Assembly (NCBI GenBank): GCA_038065515.1
Contig: JBBTQV010000019.1
Coordinates: 1-14,360, forward strand
Origin: JAGOPO01 sp038065515
GTDB lineage: Bacteria > Patescibacteriota > Minisyncoccia > 2-02-FULL-40-12 > GWA2-44-9
Length of the DNA: 14,360 nucleotides
Reading direction: 5' to 3'
Made by a program: the position numbers and the translations under genes. The notes under the pieces are model-generated. The model was not told the origin of the DNA. It was given only the letters and a program-made list of their open reading frames with translations, and did not search any database. This document shows, piece after piece, positions 6,863-12,838 of the stretch. How positions within the stretch are numbered: the first letter of the stretch is position 1; each line of letters opens with the position of its first letter.

Positions 6863-8065
6863 ATGAAACCTGTCCGAACCATGCTGAAATCCCGGGTTGT
6901 CGCGGTTTTTATCGCTTTTTCGTTGCTTTTGGCTTCTCCGGCATCGGCGCTTGCCGCTTCCACCGGCAGTAACGCCCGCTATTTCGTTCCCAGCACACGC
7001 GCGTTCTGGCGCAACGCAATGGGAGCCCGGCATGTGTTTGAGGACGGCTTCACAGCTGATTTGAGCGATTTCCAATTGCGTATTGCCAAGTTTGCCGGTT
7101 TGAGGCCAATTCCGGTCAAGAAGTTTAATATTCTCGCAGATGTACAAACGGTGGAATCGGTTTCGCCGACACCGCAGACTACGCCGTCCGAGAGCGTGCC
7201 GTGGGGGGTGCGCGCGATGCTCAATGATGAAAAGCTGATGCACACGGCCGGCGGAGAAGGCGTGACGGTGGCGATTTTGGACACCGGCATCGACCGCGAA
7301 CATCCTGACCTGAAGTTCCGCATTGATGGCTGCTTCGATTTTGCTGATCCGGCCAAGGGTATGGTTGAGAATTCGTGCAGCGATTTTAACGGCCACGGCA
7401 CGCATATGGCAGGCATCATTGCCGCAGATGGGGGGCTCAAAGGCGAAGGTCTGTACGGCTTCGCTCCGCAGGCCAGTATTTCAGTATTTCGTACTTGCAA
7501 CAACGCGGGCATTTGTTTGTCCGATGATATCGCGGTCGCTATGCGCAAAGCGGTTGATACCGGCGCGCAGATCATTGTTCTCGGTTTAGGTGGCGAAGCA
7601 GAAAGCTCGTTTATCGATGACGCCATTGCGTATGCCAAAGAGAAAGAGGTGCTGGTCATCGTTGCTGCCGGAAATGACGGTCCCTATGACGACAGTGTCG
7701 ATTGGCCGGCTCGCAACCCCTTAGTTATTTCCGTTGGGGCACTGGACAGTGAAAAGGCTGCTGCGGAGTTTTCCTCGCGTGGTATCAACCGGATAACGAA
7801 AGCATACCAGGCAGACGAGGGTGACATTGAATTTGCCGCTCCCGGCGTGAACATCGAGTCAACCTTCCGCGATGGCGGGTATGCGATATTGTCCGGTACC
7901 TCTATGGCCGCACCGCATATTGCTGGCGTGGCGGCGCTGTTGTGGCAGAAGGATGCGTTGTATCCGGCACAAACAACGCGATTCCTTTTGCACGGGATGG
8001 CAGAAGATCTCTTACCGGTGGGAGATGACGGCGCAACCGGTTGGGGAATGCCGGTAGAAAAGTAG
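6863..8065 (+). CDS. Secreted subtilisin-like serine protease (S8)
   Basis: Exported protease of 400 residues. The N-terminus has basic residues, then a hydrophobic core (VVAVFIAFSLLLA) and an Ala-rich cleavage region near residue 30, a typical signal peptide. Residues of about 35-110 look like a short I9-type prodomain. The catalytic triad is complete: Asp140 in VAILDTGID (7280-7282), His178 in GHGTHMAG (7394-7396) and Ser347 in SGTSMAAPH (7901-7903). The oxyanion Asn is in AAGNDG. Four Cys in the catalytic domain (DGCFDF, NSCSDF, FRTCNN, GICLS) could form extracellular disulfides. The ATG at 6863 is preferred over an in-frame GTG at 6842 because the -10 box lies between them. It probably trims surface proteins or degrades external protein for nutrients (inference). 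Confidence 0.95.
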   Translation: MKPVRTMLKSRVVAVFIAFSLLLASPASALAASTGSNARYFVPSTRAFWRNAMGARHVFEDGFTADLSDFQLRIAKFAGLRPIPVKKFNILADVQTVESVSPTPQTTPSESVPWGVRAMLNDEKLMHTAGGEGVTVAILDTGIDREHPDLKFRIDGCFDFADPAKGMVENSCSDFNGHGTHMAGIIAADGGLKGEGLYGFAPQASISVFRTCNNAGICLSDDIAVAMRKAVDTGAQIIVLGLGGEAESSFIDDAIAYAKEKEVLVIVAAGNDGPYDDSVDWPARNPLVISVGALDSEKAAAEFSSRGINRITKAYQADEGDIEFAAPGVNIESTFRDGGYAILSGTSMAAPHIAGVAALLWQKDALYPAQTTRFLLHGMAEDLLPVGDDGATGWGMPVEK

Positions 8066-8097
8066 CGAGCTAGAAGTGACGAGTAGTGGGTAGCAAG
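8061..8097 (+). repeat. Degenerate heptamer array, AGTAGCG type
   Basis: Five consecutive seven-base units: AGTAGCG, AGCTAGA, AGTGACG, AGTAGTG, GGTAGCA. The array begins over the stop codon of the protease gene and runs to the terminator-like hairpin. The third unit is nearly the reverse complement of the TTGTCAC units at 8132-8159. Confidence 0.6.
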
Positions 8098-8117
8098 AAA
8101 CCGCAATAAGCGGTTTT
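8098..8117 (+). terminator. Short hairpin with T-tract, possible terminator
   Basis: AAACCGC (8098-8104), loop AATAA, GCGGTTT (8110-8116), then one more T. A 7-bp stem with a short U-run gives moderate strength. The next promoter starts 2 nt downstream, so a readthrough transcript and a new start would be separated here. Confidence 0.5.
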
Positions 8118-8118
8118 C

Positions 8119-8127
8119 TGTTATACT
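8119..8127 (+). promoter_or_regulatory. Extended -10 promoter of the MFS gene
   Basis: TG-T-TATACT (8119-8127), an extended -10 element without a clear -35. The expected start near 8134 falls at the first unit of the TTGTCAC array, which would form the 5' leader. Confidence 0.6.
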
Positions 8128-8131
8128 ATCT

Positions 8132-8159
8132 TTGTCACTTGTCACTTGTCACTTGTCAC
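8132..8159 (+). repeat. Four perfect TTGTCAC tandem repeats
   Basis: Four identical heptamers (8132-8138, 8139-8145, 8146-8152, 8153-8159) between the promoter and the ATG at 8172. Perfect copies suggest recent expansion by slippage. In-frame TTG codons within it make false upstream starts. Confidence 0.9.
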
Positions 8160-8171
8160 TTTCCTACTGCT

Positions 8172-8792
8172 ATGCGCATCAGCCACACCATTCGCGTTCT
8201 CATTACGAGTGACTTTCTTATTAATGCGGGCATGTCAGTGTTTGCGCCCGTGTTTGCCGTGTTCGTCACGAAGCAGATTGTTGACGGCTCCGTTGAGGTC
8301 GTCGGATTTGCCGCTGCCACCGCACAGCTTGTGAAGGCGATGCTCCAGATTCCGGTCGCACGGTGGCTGGACCGCAATCACGGTGAGTACGATGATTTTT
8401 ACAGCATGGTGACCGGAAGCGGTATCATCGCCCTGACGCCGTTCATGTATCTGTTCGCCTCCCAGGCATGGCATCTCTATGTCATTCAGGCATGGTTCGG
8501 TATTGGTGCGGCCCTTGCGGTGCCGCCGTGGTATGCGATCTTCACACGGCACATCGATAAGATGCGTGAAAATGTGGAATGGTCGTTGGAGTCGGTCGCT
8601 ATCGGTATCAGCGGAGCCGGAGCAGCTGCATTATCGGGAATCATCGTTTCGCACTTCGGATTCCGCTGGGCGTTCCTTCTCGGCGGCGTTTTTGCGGTTT
8701 TCGGAGCAATCATGCAAATACGGATTTATTCCGACTTGCGCATGTTTGTGCGGCGGGGAGAGGTGCAGGTGCTTCCGGACAAGCCGGGATAA
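8172..8792 (+). CDS. Six-helix MFS-type half transporter
   Basis: Membrane protein of 206 residues with six predicted helices, roughly at residues 8-32, 41-66, 74-95, 100-124, 134-160 and 164-188. The pattern, including PVARWLDR after the second helix, resembles one half of a Major Facilitator Superfamily transporter, which normally has twelve helices. The short hydrophilic C-terminus and a normal stop argue against a broken gene. It might work as a dimer of halves (inference). Substrate unknown. The ATG at 8172 is chosen because in-frame TTG codons at 8139 and 8146 lie inside the tandem repeat; no Shine-Dalgarno site is visible. The polymerase gene starts 6 nt after its stop, so the two are probably co-transcribed. 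Confidence 0.75.
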   Translation: MRISHTIRVLITSDFLINAGMSVFAPVFAVFVTKQIVDGSVEVVGFAAATAQLVKAMLQIPVARWLDRNHGEYDDFYSMVTGSGIIALTPFMYLFASQAWHLYVIQAWFGIGAALAVPPWYAIFTRHIDKMRENVEWSLESVAIGISGAGAAALSGIIVSHFGFRWAFLLGGVFAVFGAIMQIRIYSDLRMFVRRGEVQVLPDKPG

Positions 8793-8798
8793 TCGTGT

Positions 8799-10508
8799 AT
8801 GAATCAAAAGCTCGCCACCATTCTCTATGAGTTATCGGTCCTCTACGAACTTAAGGGGGTTGCGTTCAAGCCCCGTGCGCTCGAACGCGCATCAGCGGTT
8901 ATTGCGGCGTTAGGGGAGGATGTCGCGGACATCTACAAGCGCGACGGACTGGAAGGTCTCGAGCATATCCCCGGCGTGGGGAAAGGTATTGCCGACCGCA
9001 TTGTCGAGTATATTACAACGAAGCATGTGCGGGAATACGATGCGCTTAAAAAGAAACTGCCGGTGGACATTGCCGGTATCATGGCCATTGAAGGCATCGG
9101 GCCGAAGACGCTCCGACTGTTGTATGCGAAGCTGGGCATTACCACGCGCGCTAAACTGGAAAAGTTCGCGCGGGCGGGCAGACTCGCGGGCGTGCGCGGC
9201 ATCGGGGAGAAGGGAGAACAAAGAATTTTGCGTGCCATTGGGTATCTTGCACAGTTACAGAACCGCTTCAGCCCCGGGCTGATTTGGACACAGATCCGTG
9301 ATATCGCGGACCGCGTCGAATCGTGGCCACAGGTGAAAGAGCTTGAATTGGTGGGTTCATTGCGCCGGATGCAAGAAACAATCGGAGACCTGGACCTGTT
9401 GGCGGTCAGTGACGATACGGAAGACACGCTTCGCCGGTTTGTGTCGTTGCCGCAGGTGAGGTCGGTATACACGCATGGTGAACGAAATGCGCGGGTGCGG
9501 TTGAAGATGGGTATAGATGCCGACCTATGGGTGGTGCCGCAGGAATCATACGGCGCCGCACTCATTGCATGGACCGGTGACAAAGCTCACAACATTCATC
9601 TGCGCACCATCGCAAAAAAGAAGGGATACCTGCTGGATGATTACGGGCTGTTCAAGGGGACAAAGGCGGTTGCCGGCGATACGGAGCAGTCTGTGTACAA
9701 GAAGCTGGGGATGCAGCATATACCACCCGAACTACGGACAGATTCCGGTGAGATTGAAGCGGCTCTGAACGGCGAATTGCCCGCGGTGGTCGGATACGGA
9801 GACATCAAAGGGGACTTGCAGGTGCAAACTGACTGGACGGACGGTCAAGATTCCATTCTCACGATGGCGAAAGCTGCCCGCTCACTGGGCTTGGAATACA
9901 TTGCAATTACCGACCACACGAAATCATTGACCATAGCGCATGGATTGGATGCAATCCGTATCCGTAAGCAATGGGCAGAAATCGACCGCGTTCAAAAACA
10001 GCTCTCGGGCATCAGGATTCTGAAAGGAACGGAATGTGATATAAAAAAGGATGGCACACTCGACCTGCCCGATGAAATACTGGCACAGCTTGCTGTTGTG
10101 GGCATATCGGTACATTCGCATTTTGATTTACCCGAACCCATACAAACGCAACGACTTATCCGCGCCATGGAGAATCCGTATGCGCATATCGTCTTTCATC
10201 CCACCGGCCGTCTCATCGGGCGCCGCTCCGGCTACGCGGTGGATATACAGACGCTCCTGAAGGCGGCCAAGCGCACGCATACGGTTATGGAAATCAACGC
10301 GCATCCGGGGCGGCTCGATCTGAACGACCAGCACATTCGTGCGGCGCTGTCGCTGGGCGTGCGGTTGAGTATTGATACCGATGCGCATGCAGTTGGTGAA
10401 CTGGGTTATATGCAGTGGGGCATCGGACAGGCTCGTCGCGGATGGGCGCAAAAGCGCGACATCATCAACACGCGCCCGTGGAAGCAGATGCTCAAACTTC
10501 TGAAATAA
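8799..10508 (+). CDS. polX: DNA polymerase X with PHP domain
   Basis: Repair polymerase of 569 residues for gap filling in base-excision repair. The N-terminal 8-kDa-like region carries helix-hairpin-helix motifs IPGVGKGIA, IEGIGPKTL and VRGIGEKGE. The Pol X palm follows: GSLRR, then GDLDLL with Asp197 and Asp199 (9387-9395), and DADLWVV with the third Asp near residue 242. From about residue 335 comes a PHP nuclease domain. Its expected first metal motif HxH is QVQ here (Gln341 and Gln343), while ITDHTKS, KGTECDI, SVHSHFD, FHPTGR, INAHPGR and TDAH keep their His, Glu and Asp residues. In bacterial PolX the PHP domain gives 3'-5' exonuclease and AP-site activities; loss of two ligands could weaken it. 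No Shine-Dalgarno site is seen; translation may be coupled to the MFS gene. Confidence 0.95.
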   Translation: MNQKLATILYELSVLYELKGVAFKPRALERASAVIAALGEDVADIYKRDGLEGLEHIPGVGKGIADRIVEYITTKHVREYDALKKKLPVDIAGIMAIEGIGPKTLRLLYAKLGITTRAKLEKFARAGRLAGVRGIGEKGEQRILRAIGYLAQLQNRFSPGLIWTQIRDIADRVESWPQVKELELVGSLRRMQETIGDLDLLAVSDDTEDTLRRFVSLPQVRSVYTHGERNARVRLKMGIDADLWVVPQESYGAALIAWTGDKAHNIHLRTIAKKKGYLLDDYGLFKGTKAVAGDTEQSVYKKLGMQHIPPELRTDSGEIEAALNGELPAVVGYGDIKGDLQVQTDWTDGQDSILTMAKAARSLGLEYIAITDHTKSLTIAHGLDAIRIRKQWAEIDRVQKQLSGIRILKGTECDIKKDGTLDLPDEILAQLAVVGISVHSHFDLPEPIQTQRLIRAMENPYAHIVFHPTGRLIGRRSGYAVDIQTLLKAAKRTHTVMEINAHPGRLDLNDQHIRAALSLGVRLSIDTDAHAVGELGYMQWGIGQARRGWAQKRDIINTRPWKQMLKLLK

Positions 10509-10538
10509 AAAAAGGCCTGCCGAGAGGATTGGCAGGCC
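10507..10538 (-). terminator. Terminator of the 110-aa minus-strand gene
   Basis: Perfect 8-bp stem GGCCTGCC (10514-10521) and GGCAGGCC (10531-10538) with a 9-nt loop. On the minus strand it is followed by seven T residues (10513-10507). That T-tract overlaps the polX stop codon. On the plus strand no T-run follows, so it serves mainly the minus strand. Confidence 0.85.
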
Positions 10539-10546
10539 GGAGACGG

Positions 10547-10879
10547 TCACGCGAGTCCTTCGAGAAGGCGGCACGCTTTGAGAAGCTTCAGCCGTACGGC
10601 TTTCGAGTACCCCGTGTCCTGGTAAGTTGCCTTCTTGATGCGCCTGAAGGTCCGCGGATTCAGATTCAGCATCTTGTTGATGTCGGGGTTACTGACATCA
10701 ACAAAATCGCGACGAACGGCAGACGCGACCGCCGAAAGCGGCGAGTATCGGAACGAATGACGCTCGCCGTTGATGAAAGTTGTGCTTACCGGACGCTTCC
10801 AATCAATCTTGGCAAACTCCACGAACCACTTCATTCCCCGCACTTGCGAGAGAATGCGGTAGAAATCCTTTGCTGTCAT
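10547..10879 (-). CDS. Hypothetical protein, 110 aa
   Basis: Not recognised. The ATG at 10879 is chosen because the minus strand reads AAGGAGG then 7 nt to the start, a strong Shine-Dalgarno site; the longer reading from 10909 begins upstream of it. The product starts MTAKDFYRILSQVRGMKWFVEF, is rich in Arg and Lys, and has no signal peptide or membrane helix. The segment DINKMLNLNPRTFRRIKKAT (about residues 75-94) reads like a possible helix-turn-helix or other nucleic-acid-binding helix pair. A near-consensus promoter upstream contains a palindrome, which would suit self-repression by a small DNA-binding protein, but this is only inference. The gene stands alone between its own promoter and terminator, opposite in direction to all large genes around it. 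Confidence 0.75.
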   Translation of the reverse strand: MTAKDFYRILSQVRGMKWFVEFAKIDWKRPVSTTFINGERHSFRYSPLSAVASAVRRDFVDVSNPDINKMLNLNPRTFRRIKKATYQDTGYSKAVRLKLLKACRLLEGLA

Positions 10880-10899
10880 TGAACGACCTCCTTGGATTA

Positions 10900-10928
10900 A
10901 GTATAGCACATACTACAATGGTAGTCAA
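10900..10928 (-). promoter_or_regulatory. Near-consensus promoter of the 110-aa gene
   Basis: On the minus strand: TTGACT (10928-10923), a 17-nt spacer and TATACT (10905-10900) with an extended -10 TGC. This is the closest match to the sigma-70 consensus in the window. The expected transcript start near 10893 coincides with the Shine-Dalgarno site (GGAGG at 10891-10887). Confidence 0.85.
10912..10925. promoter_or_regulatory. Palindrome in the promoter, possible operator
   Basis: ACTAC (10912-10916), spacer AATG, GTAGT (10921-10925). It lies between the -35 and -10 boxes and overlaps half of the -35, a position where a bound repressor would block RNA polymerase. A 5-bp inverted repeat can occur by chance. 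Confidence 0.35.
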
Positions 10929-10934
10929 GAACAG

Positions 10935-10963
10935 AAAAGGCCCTCCTCCATGATGAGAAGGGC
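10935..10963 (-). terminator. Terminator of the 72-aa minus-strand gene
   Basis: On the minus strand GCCCTTCTC and GAGGAGGGC (one G-U pair) form a 9-bp stem with a 6-nt loop, followed by four T residues and then CTG. It starts 9 nt after the stop of the 72-aa gene and insulates it from the next promoter. Confidence 0.75.
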
Positions 10964-10972
10964 GGTGGTTCG

Positions 10973-11191
10973 CTACGAAATGCCTTCACGACAAGCCGCT
11001 GCTACCCAGTCGCATTGCAGCAACGCTTCGATGACATCGTCCTCTTCGCCTTCGGGAATGCCGACAATCAGCTGAATATCGCTGTATACATCGTCAGACA
11101 ATCGGTAGCCCTGTGCTTCAGACCACAGCCGGAGCATACCGGTGTAGCTGGCGCCCTCCAGGATGACGCTTATACTTCCCGGGACAAACAT
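10973..11191 (-). CDS. Hypothetical protein, 72 aa
   Basis: Not recognised. The ATG at 11191 is chosen because GGAGG (11201-11197 on the minus strand) lies 5 nt upstream; an in-frame GTG at 11197 overlaps the ribosome site. The product starts MFVPGSISVILEGASYTGML and ends DWVAAACREGIS. It is acidic, with a GIPEGEEDDVIEALL stretch and adjacent Cys residues in QCDWVAAACR. There is no signal peptide and no clear membrane helix. The alternating hydrophobic start followed by an amphipathic region suggests a small alpha/beta fold. It has a strong Shine-Dalgarno site, a candidate -10 box shared with the divergent alkyltransferase promoter, and its own terminator. Function unknown; a regulatory partner of one of its small or divergent neighbours is possible but unsupported. 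Confidence 0.7.
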   Translation of the reverse strand: MFVPGSISVILEGASYTGMLRLWSEAQGYRLSDDVYSDIQLIVGIPEGEEDDVIEALLQCDWVAAACREGIS

Positions 11192-11227
11192 ACGCACCTC
11201 CTTGTGACAGTCTGCCGTGCGCCGTCA

Positions 11228-11236
11228 TGATATACT
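11228..11236 (+). promoter_or_regulatory. Extended -10 promoter, overlapping a divergent -10
   Basis: Plus strand: TG-A-TATACT (11228-11236) ends 6 nt before the ATG at 11243, leaderless geometry. The same bases read TATATC on the minus strand (11234-11229), a candidate -10 box for the 72-aa gene, giving two face-to-face overlapping elements. No -35 is clear for either. Confidence 0.55.
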
Positions 11237-11242
11237 CTTGGT

Positions 11243-11539
11243 ATGCATCAGTCCATCCACCAGAAAATTGACGGTGAGTCAGGGCTGACGGCGTTCACGC
11301 GCCGCGTCTATCACATTGTCGCCGAGATTCCCCGAGGTGCCGTTATGACTTACGCGCAGGTTGCCCGCGCAATCGGAAAACCGAAGGCAGTGCGGGCCGT
11401 TGGCAACGCGCTCAACCGTAACCCGTTTGCTCCCGCGGTGCCATGCCATCGGGTCGTGCGATCCGACGGTATGCTCGGCGGCTTTGCGTCCGGCGCGGCA
11501 GCGAAGTCTCATCTCCTGCGCAAAGAAGGGGCGTTGTAG
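11243..11539 (+). CDS. O6-alkylguanine-DNA alkyltransferase-like protein (single domain)
   Basis: Suicide DNA-repair protein of 98 residues that takes alkyl groups from O6-alkylguanine. It holds only the C-terminal DNA-binding and active-site domain: FTRRVYHIVAEIPRGAVMTYAQVARAIG, with the wing-helix region GNALNRNPFAPAVPCHRVV. The acceptor Cys68 is present in PCHRVV (11444-11446), followed by SDGMLGGF and the LLRKEG end typical of the family. Because the Cys is retained, it is not an alkyltransferase-like (ATL) protein, where Trp replaces it. The N-terminal domain of Ada-C and Ogt is absent, as in many short family members. It has a -10 box 6 nt before its ATG and no Shine-Dalgarno site. Its 3' end overlaps the murG promoter region. 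Confidence 0.9.
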   Translation: MHQSIHQKIDGESGLTAFTRRVYHIVAEIPRGAVMTYAQVARAIGKPKAVRAVGNALNRNPFAPAVPCHRVVRSDGMLGGFASGAAAKSHLLRKEGAL

Positions 11540-11545
11540 TATACT
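11540..11545 (+). promoter_or_regulatory. -10 box of murG
   Basis: TATACT directly follows the TAG stop of the alkyltransferase gene and ends 6 nt before the murG ATG at 11552. There is no Shine-Dalgarno site. The whole intergenic space is 12 nt and is filled by this element. Confidence 0.6.
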
Positions 11546-11551
11546 GCCAGT

Positions 11552-12685
11552 ATGACCTATCGGATTTTGCTGGTGGGCGGGGGGACGGGCGGGCATGTGT
11601 ACCCGCTGGTTGCGGTCGCCAAAGCGCTACAGGCACGCGCCGAACAGAAAGGGCAAAAAGTGAAACTGCTGATGATGGGCGATGGCCCGATATTCCGCCG
11701 CGCAGCAAAAGAGAACAATATCCCGTGCACGACCATCATGGCTCCGAAACTGCGCCGCTACACCAGCGCGGGCAACATTCTTGATGTGTTCAAGATACCC
11801 GTTGCGCTCGTGCAGTCGCTGTTGAAATTGTTGTGGTTCATGCCGGACGCCGTGTTCGCCAAGGGCGGGTACACCTGCGCGTTTCCCACGCTGGTCGCGC
11901 GGCTTTATTTCATTCCGGTTTTTTTGCACGAGTCCGATTCAGTGCCGGGATTGGCGAATCGCATGCTTTCGAAACGAAGCAAGCTGGTGTTCACCTCATT
12001 CGCCAGCGCCGACCGGTATTTCAGCGAGCTGGGACGACCGACGATGCTGGTAGGTAATCCGTTCCGCGCAGAGCTGTGTTGCATTGATCATACGCAAGCG
12101 CTGCAGGCGCTGAAGCTGGACGCAACAAAGAAAACAATTCTGATTATTGGTGGGTCATTGGGCGCACAACAACTCAACGATCTGGTTCTCAACGGGCTGG
12201 TGCAGATGGTGCAGAAGGGGTATCAAATCGTACATCAGACGGGGGAGCGCAATTATGCCGATGTGAAAAAAGCGATTGAGCAGTACATGACCGAAGGCAA
12301 AGACAGTTACGCACCGCTGATTGCCGCGCAGTACCGTGTGTATCCGTTTCTGGATCAGGGACAACTTGCCACCGCGTACGGTGCGGCGGATGTGGCGGTG
12401 ACGCGTGCCTCTGCCGGTGTGCTTACCGAGCTATCGTACGCCGGGAAACCGATGATTGTCGTGCCGTTACCGGGTTCCGCGAATGACCATCAACTCATCA
12501 ACGCCTCGGAAATGGGCCGTTTCGGTGCCGTCGTCATGAATGGTGCCAATATCAGTGTGCAGGTATTGCTTTCGCAACTTGATCGCATGTTGGAGCCGGC
12601 TACCTATACCGATATTTCTACTCGTATCAAGGCATTCGCCAAACCGGACGCAGCAGATAAAATCGCACTGACGATTCTCGGGTAA
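11552..12685 (+). CDS. murG: MurG, lipid II-forming GlcNAc transferase
   Basis: GT28 glycosyltransferase of 377 residues, which transfers GlcNAc from UDP-GlcNAc to lipid I on the inner face of the membrane to make lipid II for peptidoglycan. The N-terminal domain has VGGGTGGHVYPLVAVA (residues 8-23), the lipid-I-side glycine loop; then FAKGGYTCAFP and HESDSVPGLANR, where most MurG read HEQN. The C-terminal UDP-GlcNAc domain has IIGGSLGAQQLN and HQTGERNY, and SAGVLTELSYAGKPMIVVPLP followed by DHQLINA. Length and motif order fit the family well. It is not within a visible mur/fts cluster in this window and has its own leaderless-type promoter. A MurG-like transferase with another acceptor cannot be excluded because of the HESD variation. 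Confidence 0.93.
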   Translation: MTYRILLVGGGTGGHVYPLVAVAKALQARAEQKGQKVKLLMMGDGPIFRRAAKENNIPCTTIMAPKLRRYTSAGNILDVFKIPVALVQSLLKLLWFMPDAVFAKGGYTCAFPTLVARLYFIPVFLHESDSVPGLANRMLSKRSKLVFTSFASADRYFSELGRPTMLVGNPFRAELCCIDHTQALQALKLDATKKTILIIGGSLGAQQLNDLVLNGLVQMVQKGYQIVHQTGERNYADVKKAIEQYMTEGKDSYAPLIAAQYRVYPFLDQGQLATAYGAADVAVTRASAGVLTELSYAGKPMIVVPLPGSANDHQLINASEMGRFGAVVMNGANISVQVLLSQLDRMLEPATYTDISTRIKAFAKPDAADKIALTILG

Positions 12686-12737
12686 ATCGTGGCGACTTAT
12701 CAACGCTTTGTCTCGCTGGTGGCGGTTACTTCGGTGG

Positions 12738-12743
12738 TATACT
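12738..12743 (+). promoter_or_regulatory. -10 box upstream of the tiny ORF and surface protein
   Basis: TATACT ends 8 nt before the ATG at 12752, the same geometry as other leaderless starts in the window. No -35 or Shine-Dalgarno site is visible. Confidence 0.5.
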
Positions 12744-12751
12744 TACGAAAT

Positions 12752-12838
12752 ATGAATATGCCGAAAGCATTATTTGTTTTTGCGGCAGTTGTGCGCGTGG
12801 CCGGTTCGGGAAGTCACACACTAGTATGCCGGTCATGA
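12752..12838 (+). CDS. Tiny ORF, 28 aa, possible leader peptide
   Basis: Starts MNMPKALFVFAAVVRVAGSG and ends in CRS, then TGA. The stop overlaps the ATG of the surface-protein gene (ATGA, 12835-12838). A TATACT box lies 8 nt upstream. The peptide has a short hydrophobic core after one Lys, reminiscent of an incomplete signal sequence. It could couple translation to the next gene, be a regulatory leader, or mark an older N-terminus now out of frame. It may also be non-coding if the promoter at 12822 is the one used. Confidence 0.35.
   Translation: MNMPKALFVFAAVVRVAGSGSHTLVCRS
12822..12827 (+). promoter_or_regulatory. Alternative -10 box of the surface-protein gene
   Basis: TAGTAT ends 7 nt before the ATG at 12835. 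Competes with the TATACT at 12738. No -35 is visible, so it is weaker evidence than the geometry alone suggests. Confidence 0.35.

Noticed and set aside
8139..8171. TTG starts for the MFS gene inside the tandem repeat
   Set aside because: The extra residues are encoded by the repeat and add a non-membrane tail; the ATG at 8172 directly precedes the first helix.
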